Shown here: one piece after another, positions 1-11,569 of the stretch | How positions within the stretch are numbered: position 1 is the first letter of the stretch | Layout: each line of letters begins with the position of its first letter | Source: Crambe crambe | Taxonomy: Eukaryota > Porifera > Demospongiae > Poecilosclerida > Crambeidae | Direction of reading: 5' to 3' | DNA length: 64,000 nucleotides | Assembly: GCA_963924555.1 (NCBI GenBank) | Contig: OZ004585.1 | Span: forward strand, 434,001-498,000 | Made by a program: the position numbers and the translations under genes | Notes under the pieces: generated by a model | Seen by the model: only the letters and a program-made list of their open reading frames with translations | Told to the model about the DNA's origin: nothing | Databases searched by the model: none

Positions 1-1108
1 ATTATAGTGGCTGATTACGCCGCAAAACTGAAGACAGACGAGTTCCTGAGGAGTGAAAATGTTACCTTTGCATCGGGTGGCCTTGGGTTTTGTGGCTGGG
101 TCAATGGAGAAGCAACTCTCTTTGGATTCATCCTGCCACTGTGTCTTTTGACGGCCACAGGGACCACTCTTCTCATCTTTATCATCTGGCTTCTTCACAA
201 AGTAAGCAAGAGGTGTCCTCTTTTCAGATACAGTGGAACCTCCAGCAAAGGGGACACGACAGACCTCTCAACAAAGAACAATCTAAATGTACCTTTGCAT
301 ACAAAATAATCTCCAAAAGAGGACAACCTCTCTACAAATAAATGGCTGGGTCACCACCATACACAATAGCGCTGAGTTGGGAACGACCCTTTACCTACCT
401 TTTCGTGGGAAGGTAAAGGGTCAGCACTACCAGACTATAGTGAACCATTTCAGGAAAATTTTCTCCTAGATTGGAGTTTTTGTTATAACATTAGAGCTAC
501 TGAAGTTCGCCCCCCCCTCCCCCCCCCCCATGGATTCTCCCCTGTTAGCTTACGAATTATTGGTCATGCATGATCATGTCCTGCTAATAGCTACACCGGT
601 ACATGACTAGATTATTGGAAAAAATTTTCCACACATAACACATTTATCAATCGTTATGCTTATGCAGCAATACGTATTCTTCAAGACACAGCAGTCAAAG
701 AATTCCGTCAAGATTGGCAGAGCTGAGTTGATACTAGTAATTGCCTTCTGCTACTATGTGCTACTGGGAGTGGTAAACTTGACAACTTATGCAGTTCGTC
801 TGGGAAACTTAAATGCTCTGGAACAAGCACTTGTGAACTATTTTGATTGTGAAGGCGGAGGACATGACAAGGACAATCCTTGTGATAGAAGTCTTCATCG
901 TCGAATAAGCGCTGGAGATGGCAGCTTCATGGGCAGCATACTACTCTTCCTCTATCCCACTGTCCACCTTGCATATGTTCTTAACATCAAGGGGCTCAGA
1001 CAGAGGTGTAGGATGTGCTTCTCGTCCCAGAAAAAGACAGTCTCAAGGAGCAACTTTGGACACAGTCATGGAACCATAAGGTCTCAGTTGTCCAGCACAA
1101 AACTTTAA
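1..1108 (+). CDS. Gene A: Frizzled-like 7TM array member, 3' part only
   Basis: Partial gene entering from the left edge. The two visible exons are E6 (1-201, ending at a GT donor after LLHK) and E7 (668-1108, starting after a CAG acceptor with QYVFF). Both splice phases are 0, giving a 213-residue C-terminal piece. E6 carries the ECL2-type loop (SGGLGFCGWVNGEA) and TM5. E7 carries TM6 (ELILVIAFCYYVLLGVV), an extracellular loop with two Cys (FDCEGGGHD...NPCD), TM7 (LLFLYPTVHLAYVLNI) and a basic Cys-containing tail. The exon structure is identical to gene D and the loop sequence is closest to D, so this is probably a plasma-membrane receptor-like protein of the same subfamily. Upstream exons lie outside the window. 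The intron (202-667) holds a short GGAACCTCC-type repeat and a poly-C tract. Membership of the array is clear; class F receptor identity is inferred. Confidence 0.85.
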
Positions 1109-1379
1109 TGGCAAATATGTATAGCTAGCTATGCATCTCAGTTCAATTTTTTTTTATTTTTAGCATATTCCTAGATACATCCATTGTCACTAGCTACCCC
1201 ATAAACAGCTATCAACCATTTTTATTGCATATTTCATAATCATGATGTTTAGCTATTATCGCCCTCATACCATTATTATTGCATGTTCCATATTCATGAT
1301 GTCATAAATTTGAGCTATTATTGTATCACCCTCATTAAGCAGCTCATCACATCATAGTCAGTGGAATAATTATCAGAAT

Positions 1380-2000
1380 CATTCAGTGGAATCTCTGAGT
1401 AAAGGACACTTTGGGATCAGTCACTTTGTCCTTTAGAGAGGTTGTCCTTTTCTCGGAGGTTAAAAAAATGTACTAATGTTATGGGAATGGGGGCCAAAAT
1501 GCGCAGGGTAGATGTGGGTATTATGATTCAGCTAGGTATTGCTCTTTTCTTGGAAATGGAATATCCTAGAATGCCAAAAATTGCTCCAGATATAAAATAA
1601 GTTATGTAGAACTAATGTGTAGAGAAAGTAAGCATCTTGTAAATAGGAGTCATGATCTTATATGATATGTACTCGGGAAGGTATTATGAGTCAAAGGTAT
1701 GAATTATGAGTCGCTGGCTTGATTTCTGTCTCTAAGAATTGATAATGTAGATAAGGTTTCTAGAAGAAAAAAAACAAAAAAACCTTAAAATTCTCCATCT
1801 TGTAGCATCATTGCTTCCATGTGCATTTTTTATTCAGATTGGTCACAATTTTAAAAGGTCTTATTTATGATTATGTTTATGCATGAATAGGCATTTCTTA
1901 AGTTTTCATATCTAAAGTATAAACTCTTGTAGATTCTTATCAATTAGTGGTGAACCCATAATAGAGACTGACTCATAATACCCACATCTACCTTGGCAGC
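1380..2000. repeat. Intergenic stretch with transposon relics
   Basis: No gene is visible between gene A and the LINE fragments. The stretch holds a relic of the GGAACCTC-type repeat seen across the window (about 1380-1465). It also holds an inverted pair of about 25 bp (about 1510-1535 and 1975-2000, sharing GGTAGATGTGGGTATTATGA) that may bound a non-autonomous DNA element of roughly 490 bp. I could not see a convincing target-site duplication. Confidence 0.35.
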
Positions 2001-2229
2001 CTGTACTGAGCACCCTGTATACCTTGTGGTGTGTAGGTATGCGCAACTGAGAGCCTGCACAGTTACTTAGAAAAGAGTTTTTTAATTTCAAAATCACTTC
2101 ACTGTACAGACTGATCAAAAATGACAAAGTTAGTTGTTCTTATAGTAAATGATTACATAATAGGAGTGTCTTAAAACAAACGTGTTAATTAGTCTGTGGT
2201 CTTTCTTTTAAGGCTGTGTCCTTTGATGA

Positions 2230-2990
2230 CTGTCCTTGTTGGGGCTGGCTCCAACACACTGCGCACGTAATCTCCCAGTCTAACATCTCTCTTCAATCTG
2301 TCGGAAACCAAGCTGCTTGTTGGAGAGGAGGTCATGCTTGCACAGATGCTCCATGATAGAATTGTGTACCTGACGTTCAAGGATTTTGGAAACTAGTGAC
2401 AACAGTGAAATTGGTCAGTAGTTGGATAGCTACATCGGTTGGATCACCTGACTTGAAGATGGTTCCATGACAATGGAAATTTACCCTGGTGAAGTGACCT
2501 AGTGCAAGAAGCAATTCTATCTGCTATAAGAGTCTGGCATGAAGCACTTGAGCAAGGCCTTCGACTCACTGTCATACCACTTTATCTTAGAGTCACTGGC
2601 GATGGGGGAGATTCCTAGCCTGGATCAAGGATTATCTCACCAACTGCTGGTGACAAGGAAGAAGAAGCCACTTGTCCTAAATTTAGACTTCGGAAAGAAG
2701 GCTATTGAGACTGTGTCCTCCATCAAGTATCTAGGAATCATCCTTTCTAACGATCTCTCCTGGTCTGCTCACATCAATGCAACTTGCTGTCAGGCCAAAC
2801 GCATCATTGACTTCTTATATTGGTACTTTCATCTAGCAGACTTACCCACCTCTACTATGCCATAGTAGTCCCAGGGATCCACATCATGCCACTCACATTG
2901 GCAAACTGGAATGGGTACTGCCAAAGTTGCTACCAAAAGATGGATGGATGCTGGCTCCAGCCTTGTACAACATCAGCTGGCCATCCTTGA
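2230..2990. mobile_element. 5'-inverted non-LTR retrotransposon (LINE) fragment
   Basis: Two reverse-transcriptase pieces in opposite orientation. On the minus strand, about 2500 down to 2230, conceptual translation gives an RT palm segment (IFKSGDPTDVA, then LEN/GFR-type blocks) with stops and frameshifts. On the plus strand, 2539-2990, the next RT blocks appear (HLSKAFDSLSYHFILESL, then VSSIKYLGIILSNDLSWSAHI, then KVATKRWMDAGSSL). The most 5' part of the element lies at the junction (about 2500-2540), which is the arrangement left by twin-primed LINE insertion. It is not a functional gene. Confidence 0.7.
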
Positions 2991-3038
2991 AATTATGCAG
3001 GTGAAAGGAAAAGAAAAAAAATTACAATGTACGTCCAC

Positions 3039-3121
3039 CACCATAGACTAGGGTATGTTTGTGTAACATATTCAATTGGACCACCATAGACTAGGGTATG
3101 TTTGTGTAACATATTCAATTG
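3039..3121. repeat. Tandem duplication of a 40-bp transposon end
   Basis: The motif CTAGGGTATGTTTGTGTAAC followed by ATATTCAATTGG occurs twice head to tail. The same motif (with GTTCGTG and ATTCAATCGG) marks the left end of the repeat at 22793 and 40588, so these are ends of one interspersed element family. Confidence 0.6.
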
Positions 3122-3344
3122 GCAAGCAAAGTAACGTACTAGCTGTCTCAATGATACGTGCATGCTCACACACATCATTGGAATGTAGCTACAAACCAAA
3201 ATAATTTATTCAGGTATGAAGTGAACCCCCTCCTCTACTCATGCTAATTGATATATAGCTATAGCTACTCAATCATAATTGTGTTCCTATTCTCAGCTAG
3301 CTAGCTGCATATAATACTAAACAAATTTTTTCAATACAAGCCTC

Positions 3345-3503
3345 AAAAAATTGTGGAGACCTATGTTCATCAAAGATATAGTCACAATAGAACAACTACA
3401 ACGCAGAGCCTCAAAGTTCATTTTACAAGACTATACTTCTGATTACAAATCTAGACTTAAATCTCTTCACCTGTTGCCGCTAATGATGTTGCTCGTTCAA
3501 TAA
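3345..3503 (+). mobile_element. LINE reverse-transcriptase C-terminal fragment
   Basis: The plus-strand frame reads WRPMFIKDIVTIEQLQRRAS, then KFILQDYTSDYKSRLKSLHLL, a typical non-LTR retrotransposon region downstream of the RT palm (xWRPxxIKDIxxxExxQRRAxKF). It is only about 50 codons long and immediately flanked by unrelated repeats, so it is a truncated relic. Confidence 0.65.
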
Positions 3504-3586
3504 CCAACATTGTGACCTGATGCTCAGGGTGATACAAAAGTTTTGTATCACCCTGAGCATCAGGTTGAAGTGGTTATTGAATGAGT
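3492..3586. repeat. Near-perfect 46-bp-arm palindrome (fold-back)
   Basis: CTCGTTCAATAACCA at the left is mirrored by TGGTTATTGAATGAG at the right, and the centre (CCTGATGCTCAGGGTGATAC and its complement, joined at AAAAGTTTT) is perfect. The arms are about 46 bp with essentially no loop. It is probably a MITE or inverted duplication. Confidence 0.75.
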
Positions 3587-4336
3587 TTTTTGAAGCTGGT
3601 ATAACATTGATTGTTTAGTATAATCATAACTGATTGTACTTCAATCCCAAACTGTGTATTGGATTTCCCATTACAAACATAGATAATGATTAATGATACT
3701 TTTGCTTTCAGTAGTGAATAGTTACAGTTGCAATAACACTGAAGTCACGTAGCTACATACATGTACATACATGTACATACACGTACATACATGTACATAG
3801 GTGTATATATAGCTCTGGGTCAGGCAGGTCAGGCATTTCACATCCCAATGGTCTCACTTCAGGGAGAGTCTGGTAGCTACAACTGTATCCGTTAATAACT
3901 TTAGTCTACCAACACCTAGCTCGCAGATTCTTCATACCACTCAGGTTACAGGTAGCTATCATGGGGGAGAGCTCAGGTTACAAGTATCATGGGGGAGAGC
4001 CTGACTAATGACACTATTTGCCTGACCAATGCACAGACACTGCTACACTTCTGATGTAGCTAGCAAAAGGTCCATCTGCATGTACATGCAGTTAGCTATA
4101 CTTTTCCTAAAAAGGTAATTACTACATGCACAAAATGTTATTGCTTATAAGATTAGCTATGTACTCAAGAAAAGAAGAAGGGGAACAGTACGTAGCTAGC
4201 TAGTCTTCTCCCGAAATACTATCCAGTTTCCCACACTATGCATATAGCTAGCTACAGTATAAAAATTGTGGCTTAGAACTGAAAAATTATTAATTAACTG
4301 AACACTCTTAATTAAGTGGCCTAGCTAGTAGCTATA

Positions 4337-4367
<31 letters not shown>

Positions 4368-4369
<2 letters not shown>

Positions 4370-4727
4370 AAGTTTCACAGCTAACTTTATAAAATGATTT
4401 GTAGTGATTTAGAGTGAAGTAATAAGTGTTACCAAACTGCTCCTTAACTATCCTTTTAGCATTGGCCTTGTTGGGATCTAATCTGTACTCCAGGTACCCA
4501 TAAGGAGCATAGGGAAGACATTCTTCCCGATTCTCGAATGTCTTGCTCTTAGTGTCACCATTTTTGATCTGGTTAATCCTGTTCTTTAGATAATAGAACT
4601 TGTTAGCTGATACACAAGGTATAACAGTATTCTTGGAAAGGCAGCCACTGCTTGAAATATAGGGACTAGACTCTGTCACTGAAATACTGCTCAATAACAG
4701 CGCAATGAAGATAGCAACCAGCTTCAT
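4368..4727 (-). CDS. Small secreted Cys-containing protein, unknown function
   Basis: Single-exon ORF of 119 residues starting at the ATG at 4727-4725 (an upstream in-frame GTG at 4733 is less likely). Residues 1-20 are a clear signal peptide (MKLVAIFIALLLSSISVTES). The mature part has four Cys (GCLS, PCVS, ECLP, VSCE), a K/N-rich middle and a Tyr-rich C-terminus (GNTYYFTLNHYKSFYKV), suggesting two disulfides in an extracellular protein. I do not recognise the family. About 40-50 bp upstream on the coding strand is CCAATAAAAG, a plausible TATA-like element. The stop codon is followed on the coding strand by a long T tract, not an A tract, so this is not an obvious processed retrocopy. It sits between LINE debris and gene A's 3' flank. 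A spliced longer form cannot be excluded. Confidence 0.6.
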
Positions 4728-4849
4728 GTTCACAGATAATACCTGGCAGTAATTGCACTAGCTTCACTTTTATTGGAGCCCGCGAGTTCGAGTCAGCCGA
4801 GATTTTTTTTAGCGCACTACGCGCGCGCGATGACCTCATGAAATCAATC

Positions 4850-5440
4850 ATGACGTGTCATGTACTACATATAGTACATACAACCCCAGCCTATGAAGTT
4901 TGATATCAGTATAAAATGCTCCCATTTTTACTATGCCAAACCTGTTTGCTAGAGTCTTTGATGTAAATCTCTGCTCCCACTGCTCATACCTGGTGACACC
5001 TAGGATGGTCCTCACACAGCGATTGTGAAAGGTGGTCAGTAGCCGCACATGTTCAGCTTTTAGAGTCCATGTCTCTGCTCCATACATTAACACTACCAAT
5101 ACTGTGGCCCTGTATGCTGCTCTCTTGGTTGAAATTGTATTGAGAGGAGCCTCTCAGAGAGCCAAAAGCTCTGGAGGCTTTCGCAATCCCATCATTCGTA
5201 ACATTTCCACCCCTTGACATGACTGGGCCCAAATATGCAAAGTGATCTACCATCTCTATCTCCCCATCTTCAACCTGAACTGGAGCAACATCCTCATCAC
5301 TAAGGGATTCCTTTCATCTTCTCAATGCTCACTGTCAACCCCCACCATCTAGCACTTCCTTATTGCCATAGACTGCAGACAGTCTCGGGATGTAGTATAC
5401 AGTGCTATATCATCGGCAAACTGGGACTGACTCTGTCACC
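4850..5440 (-). mobile_element. LINE reverse-transcriptase fragment with FADD box
   Basis: Minus-strand conceptual translation gives, in order, SQFADDIALYTTSRDCLQS (the RT YADD-type catalytic box), VDHFAYLGPVMSRGGNVTND, IAKASRAFGSL, then LMYGAETWTLKAEHVRLLTT and FHNRCVRTILGVTRYEQW. These are the palm-to-thumb blocks of a non-LTR retrotransposon polymerase. Several frameshifts separate the blocks, so the copy is dead. It lies directly upstream of the secreted-protein gene. Confidence 0.8.
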
Positions 5441-5555
5441 CTCACAAAGGACGATCTAAAAGTACCTTTGTGTATGTCTATAGGTACACTCTATACAAAA
5501 TAACCTCCAAAAGAGGACAACCTCTCTACAAAGGACAAAGGGCCAGGTCCATTAT
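5440..5555. repeat. GGACAACCTCTCTAC-type MITE relic
   Basis: One of many related relics (also near 6181-6400, 12950-13080, 14035-14160 inverted, 36520-36640, 51265-51385, 61785-61925 and 63160-63200). They share GGAACCTCTNATAAAGGACA, AAAGAGGACA and AACCTCTCTACAAAGGACA. The GTGGAACCTC start resembles pogo/Tc1-mariner-type termini; that assignment is inference. Confidence 0.5.
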
Positions 5556-5685
5556 TATTAAATTCAATAACTTGAAATGATTTACAGCAAGTAGCTAAGT
5601 TGCTAAGATGAAATCACTGAGTTATGGAATATATTAATAATTATTGATGAGTTAATTCTTATGATCAACTTATTATAACCACTAG

Positions 5686-7834
5686 CTAAGTTATATACTC
5701 TTGAGAACTTGAAGAGCAGATTCTTTTCTTGGAAAAGTTATTTTTCATTTCTTTCTGGGAAATTCCCGAACCACAACAAGATTTACACTTCTTCCTTAGC
5801 CCTTTGACGTTGAGAGCATACACTATATGAAAGATAGGATATAAAGATAGCAGTATGTATCCAAGGAAACTAAGGATAACGCTGTGATTCAGAATGCTAT
5901 GATAACTGCTTATATCACAAGGATGGTTCATGTCATGCCCGTCCTGCTCACAAGTGAAGAACTTGATAGCCTCTTCTCGTAAAGGCTCTACTTTTCTGAG
6001 TTGTACAACATATGATGTCAAGGTTACTATTCCCATCATGAAGTAGTAACAGAATGATATTACTATCACAACTTCAACTCTGTTAATTTCATTTGAAGCA
6101 GCCGCTCTTTTTGTATCTCTCTCCTTCATCTATGGACATAAAACAAAAACAAAAACAAATAAACAAACAAACAAACAAACAATACAGAGGAACCTCTAAT
6201 AAAGGACACTCCGAAAGAGGACAAACCTCTCAACAAAATGTAAATACACTCTATACAAATAACCTCCAAAAGAGGACAACCTCTCTACAAAGGATAAAGG
6301 ACGGGGTCCCAAGTGTGTCCATTATTCAGAGGTTCTCCACTTTATGCTATATAACCTCCAAAAGAGGACAACGTCTCTACAATTGAGGACAAAGGCTAGG
6401 TCCAAGTATACACTAGAATAGTAGAATTTTTTTATATAGCTGATATTATTTTTGGCCCACTTACTTTATGAATGTTCCGAATGATCAGGACCAGGAGACT
6501 GGTTCCTGTGGCTGTCAGGACACTCAAAGGTAAGATGAAGCCGTAGAGAATGGCTTCCCTGTTCACCCAATTGCAAAACCCTAAACCACCAGATGCGAAC
6601 GTGGCATTCAAACTCCTCAGGGATTCGTCTGTTTTTAGTTTGACGGAATAATCAGCCAGTATGATTAAAATTGGTATCAGAGGGAGGATGAGACCCGTAA
6701 TAACACAGCCTATATAGATATGCTTTATTCTTCCCAGTTTTTCCACCTTGAAGGCATGGAACGGGTACTGAAGTTTCCAGAAGAAGGCAACAACGTGGAA
6801 GAACCACCAGCAGCCAATTTGAAAGACAAGGTAGAAAAAGAACATTCCTAAGATGAAAAAAAAAAAAAAAAAAAAAAAAAAGTGACAAAGAATAAAACAA
6901 GAAGAGAATAGGTACAATAATTAAATGTGCAGATGTGCAGAGGATCTTGAGTGCTAGCCATTATTGCCATTTCACTTGTTAAATTCTTGACTAATTTCTG
7001 GATTTCAAACACCAGTAGAGAGAGATAATACGTAAAATCCACAGAATTAATTAATTAATAATGGTCAAGAATCAATGAAGTTATAGTAAGCAGGATAGAA
7101 ACCAGTCCTTACCATATATGGTACAGAATGGAGTAGCTTTCAAATTGGAGATTACGGTGAGGTAGTTTCGAAATGAGCAGAAAAGTGGAGCTTGGGCAAA
7201 CCTTGCTACAACTGATAGGAGTACTGCAATATGAAATGAATGTTTACTATAGCCAAAGAATAAATCATGCATACAATCCCTGTATGTAGCTTGGAAATAT
7301 TTTGATTGATTAAAGTGTGTACAAACTAATTTTAAAACAACAATTGTCACTTTGAATTTTCCAAATTATGGCAGATATCACTCACAGTATATGGAAAGAT
7401 CGATGGCAATGTAAGTAGATAATGCCAATGGAAAGGCAAACCTAAAAGGATGATAAAGCTCTTTATTATACAGAAGTGTCAGAAGCAACTACCTCTGGAC
7501 CACCAAGGGTGGTTCTTAATGGAGGTGGTCTCTTAATGGAGGTGGTTGCTTCACAAAGGTCAAAAATCAATGGTACACTGAACAAGTGATTTTTAAAGAG
7601 AGGTGGTCTCTGAATAGGGTGGTCTCTTATTGAAATCCAGATTTCACTGAATGTATTTACAGTGATAATAGCTACGACTATAAAGTTTATTCGAGTTCAG
7701 CTCTAACTTTCACATTTAAAACACCAAAAGAGACCCACACTAGCTACGTATGAGGTTTTCGATTAAAAAGTTACAGTATTGATTAAGATATCAAGAGAGC
7801 TAATTAGTTACATGAAAGAGATTGTTAGAGCCTG

Positions 7835-7865
<31 letters not shown>

Positions 7866-10812
7866 CATACATACATACATACATACATACATACATACAT
7901 ACATGCATGCATACATACATACATACATACATACATTTTTTTGAATCTGAAGATAGAGAGAATTAGAAATATCAGTGCAGCACCTACTCCGATGACAAGT
8001 GCAACACCCGTGATGATGTTGACTGCAAGAGTGACAGGGGACACGTCCCATGATCTACCCGAGTAGCAGTCAGGGACACAAAGTCCTGTACTCTCCTCAC
8101 GAAAAAAGTCTTCACGACACTCCAAAGTTTCATTTAGTTGTGTTTCAGCTACGTAATGTTAATAATATAATTATTCTAATTGTTATGTTTCGTACAATCT
8201 TCTGGTTCCATCCGGTGGGATACAGTGACATCACTCACTCACCACAATGCTTGCATTTCCCTAGTGTAATGTTATTTTTGCCACCATGATACTGTTAATT
8301 TAGCTACACTTTCTGCTAGTAATAGTTGATTTTTTTGGTATATATAAAATTCAACCCCTAATGGCCCTCTCATTGGACCCCTAGTGGCCCTCTCATTGGA
8401 CCCCTAGTGGCCCTCTCATTGGACCCCTAGTGGCCCTCTCATTGGACCCCTAGTGGCCCTCTCATTGGACCCCTAGTGGCTCACTTCACTTGGAATCATG
8501 TATGTGGCATGGTTACTTCTGCATCAGGTTTACTTTTAATTTTTGAGGGGGTACAGCTCTGCTATGACTGTTTTGTTGCTAGCTATTTTCCTTGACTACA
8601 AAGCTAATACCGAACTACGAATCAATTCAGTCACACACTTACCAGTGAGGTTTGGTGGTGTTCTTGTGGCATTGTGATCTTGATCAACCTATACATACAT
8701 ACAGTAACGATTTGGTAGCTACTGTGAAGGATTGTCATTCTTAACTTATCATTTTTATCATGGTTGCTAAGTTATCGTTTATCATCTTTATTGTTTACCA
8801 TGTATAGTATCATTTTATATCCTATAGCTATAATATGGTTGTCATAAACATCTATACAGTGTTCTAGCCAAAGAGTGGAAGAGTGATGCTGCCCTACTCT
8901 ATTTCTCCCTTCCCCCACCCTATTGTAGTATAGTGGAATTATACACTCCCTAGCATTTCACGTTTTTGGACCCCCTATAGTGTAAGTATTCATGGTCACT
9001 TGATTTTTATTTACTTTTTGAGATTGTTGAAAAGTCTTTTCTTGCTACTCTGTCCACTTTGGAACCTCTTTTTCCATTACAGGTAGCTACATGCATACAT
9101 TAATTTAGCTAGCTATCTGGTTCCCATGCTGATTCAGAATATTATTTTACTATGAATGGCTGAATTTCCATTTAAGGCAATTAAAGAAGTCATGTATGCC
9201 TAGCCTATTTTGAAACCAAGTTGTGGCATATTGAAGGTTAGATAGCTAGCTACAATAACACTTCTCAAATTCATGAAAAATCTTATCAGTTTCCAATGAA
9301 TTTATTTCTCCCTAGCCAGCAGTTTTTATTTTGTTGCTGTAATAGTCAACTCGTTGCATTCACTAAAATAACTTATTCTTAATAGATTTTCCATAGCTGC
9401 AGGTAGCTACTTGTGTGAATGTGTATGGCTATGAATCTTATTACAATAATAGCTATATAAGATTCATAGCCATAATAAAATAATAATTAGGATGTGATAA
9501 TACTAGCTATGTATAAAATGTGTCATGTGTCACTATCATAGCTAAATGTTATGAGAGAGTGTGGGGTATGGTCAAAGGTGGTGCATTTATTATATTGGTC
9601 ACAAGTATAATACAACCGAGTCGCACAATATCTCTATACCCAGACTTCCCATTCGCTCTTTAAATGATAAAAATCTTCATGACCTAATACTATAATAGCT
9701 AACTGCAGGGCAATTGATTCACTCTAGCTATAGCTACTAGCAATTCAAGCAGTGGCTATTATAGAGTGCCACATGATAAGGTGAATTGTGGTGAGAGGTG
9801 AAGTGAGATTTAGCAAACAATAGCAATGCAATGGACAATTGCAGCTAAAAGAAATACTACACTTTTCCTCCATGGTGACCGCGCATCACCTTCCAGTTCA
9901 TCCTCGAATCACATTCCAGTTTCACACTGACGTCACGTTACGCATCACATTCCAGTTTGTCCTTGCATCATATTCCAGTTTACATCCAGTTTCTGCTAGC
10001 CTTGTAGTTATACCTGGAGAACCTGGTGCAAGGCTAGATTGCTGCTGGCGTAAACTTAAGGGTCATTGACCTAAACAACCTTCTGTAATGGACTATGAAA
10101 GAACATCAGGAAGCTCCTTCAAGAAGTGAATTGTGAGGACTAACTGGAATGTGGGCAAGATCAGTGTGAAACAGGAATGTGACTTGAGGACAACTGGAAG
10201 ATGATACGAGGAGGGCCGTAGCTGTATTCATTATCATGATTCTAGCTATGTACTAATTAGAAGAGGAAAAGCACTTGGCTGCCACAGATGGAAGCTACAC
10301 CTATAATCATGATAATGAATGCAACTATAGATCTAGAGCTATTATGCTTCTTAATACTGCAGCTATAAAAGTGGCAGAATTAGTTATCATGGTATAGCTA
10401 ATAGCTAACTACAGCCACCAAAGTCTGTCCTGATAGACAAGAGGAGAGAGGTTAGAGTCTTATGTACGTACGTATGCTGGTTATAACCCCACCTCCCCAA
10501 TCCCTGATGTGCTCAGCTATAATAGCTGTGTTCATTGAATCAATGATGATTCCATTCTAAAAACAGTAGCTAACTTACATCATTTGGGAAATAGAATAAG
10601 GTGAATGGCAACAGGAATAGTGACCACATCAGAACTATCACTACACCAAACGCCACCACTTCCAGAGGTCTGCATTGCTGCTGCTTCTCCATTTGTAAGG
10701 AACTTGTACTGGGCCTGGGGATAGCGCTTCCGATTACAAACACCGACCCTTCTTCTTTCTCTACAGCTCCATTACTTGCCTTCAGCGCAAAATTTCCGCT
10801 TTTTTTACCCAT
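5686..10812 (-). CDS. Gene B: Frizzled-like multi-pass membrane protein
   Basis: Complete 7-exon gene: E1 10579-10812, E2 8643-8688, E3 7935-8148, E4 7386-7441, E5 7113-7223, E6 6465-6847, E7 5686-6129. It totals 1488 nt (495 aa) with phases 0,1,2,1,1,0. The N-terminal 50 residues are cytosolic-looking, followed by a hydrophobic anchor (about 52-74, ending LPFTLFYFPND). Then comes a short loop with N-glycosylation sequons (NAT, NLT, NET) and three Cys (ECRED...LCVPDC), and TM1. E4 is TM2, E5 a loop with paired Cys (LFCSF...TPFC), E6 TM3-TM5 with CWWFFHVVAFFW, and E7 TM6-TM7 with CEQDGHDMNHPCD and a Lys/Cys-rich tail. Cys placement and the WW motif in TM3 resemble the class F (Frizzled/Smoothened) core without its N-terminal Cys-rich domain. 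The E3 donor lies at the edge of a TATG microsatellite. The exon model rests on consensus splice sites and is frame-consistent; receptor class is inferred. Confidence 0.88.
7836..7934. repeat. CATA/TATG microsatellite abutting the gene B exon 3 donor
   Basis: About 24 units of CATA on the plus strand (TATG on the gene's strand) with a short CATGCATG interruption. On the minus strand exon 3 ends AAAAAAAT and the intron begins GTATGTATG, so the splice donor is the first repeat unit of the array. Confidence 0.9.
8340..8481. repeat. 23-bp tandem repeat in gene B intron 2
   Basis: Between five and six head-to-tail copies of a 23-bp unit containing CCCCTAGTGGCCCTCTCATT, nearly identical, lying between exons 2 and 3 of gene B. 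Confidence 0.9.
8689..10578. other. Gene B intron 1
   Basis: A 1.9-kb intron without recognisable coding sequence. It contains TAGCTA-rich low complexity, and at about 9881-9970 versus 10135-10215 an imperfect inverted repeat of about 85 bp (shared blocks CACATTCCAGTTTGTCC and CATCACCTTCCAGTT). This is a probable fold-back element. Confidence 0.5.
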
Positions 10813-10871
10813 CCTTAAGTAAACAGGACTTGGAGAAGGGCCAGGTCCACAGGGCAGTCACGCCTACTAAG

Positions 10872-10908
10872 TGTGGGCGTGGCTGGCTGTGGGCGTGGGT
10901 GTGGCCTT
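10872..10908. promoter_or_regulatory. GTGGGCGTGG boxes upstream of gene B
   Basis: Three closely spaced GGGCGTGG/GGTGTGG blocks lie 60-95 bp upstream of the gene B ATG. They match the general CACCC/GC-box form bound by Sp/KLF factors. A related CCACGCCCA lies about 50 bp upstream of the gene C ATG. This is a suggestive promoter feature only. Confidence 0.35.
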
Positions 10909-11418
10909 GGGGTTGTCTACTTTGCAATGCAGTGACATGACGATCGATCCACGACACGACATGACACGTCTTATACTCGCGCGAGACTAGACACGTCTAT
11001 CATAATCAATAACAGACCAAAAGCATTTAGCTTGTGTGGGCATGGCCAGCTACACTTGAGTTACATAGCAAGACTTAGAGAGATACTATAGCTAGGTCAT
11101 AGACTACTAACCAACCTGGAACTCTGTCCTGCTTACACAAACTGTTCCCTTCAATCGCATTCAAATCATTGTTGGATGCTGCAGGGAAAATTTCCATCTC
11201 CACCTCCCAGTGTATTTTTAAGGCTAGGAGAGAAGTAACGTTAACTTGGAATGCTTCTCAACCCCTCCTTAATTAAATTTTACTTATTAAAATACTATTC
11301 ATTAATATATTTTTCATTTCATTTGTGGAGACCATTCCTCACATGAATGAATCTTGTTGCTCTAGGGTCATTTTTTGGTCATTATTATTCTGTACATTCA
11401 CTTCTAAAAGTTGGTTCA

Positions 11419-11446
<28 letters not shown>
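11419..11446. repeat. 28-nt poly-C tract
   Basis: Uninterrupted C run between genes B and C. Similar long C or G runs occur at 511-530, 16672-16698, 36667-36688, 41652-41672, 51422-51439, 51704-51721, 54769-54798 and 58749-58770. Confidence 0.9.
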
Positions 11447-11449
<3 letters not shown>

Positions 11450-11569
11450 TTAAAAAAAAGTATTAACAAGTATCATGTGCCCAGGGCTACAAAATCAATT
11501 ATAATGATAAAGGTTAATTAATGATGATCATAGCTACAGTATTGAGAAATTGAAATGGCTGGCTGTTAG

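Noticed and set aside
7779-8066. Tyr-Ile-His-Thr and Met-Tyr-Val-Cys repeat proteins
   Set aside because: Translations of the CATA/TATG microsatellite; only the exon 3 part on the minus strand is real coding sequence.
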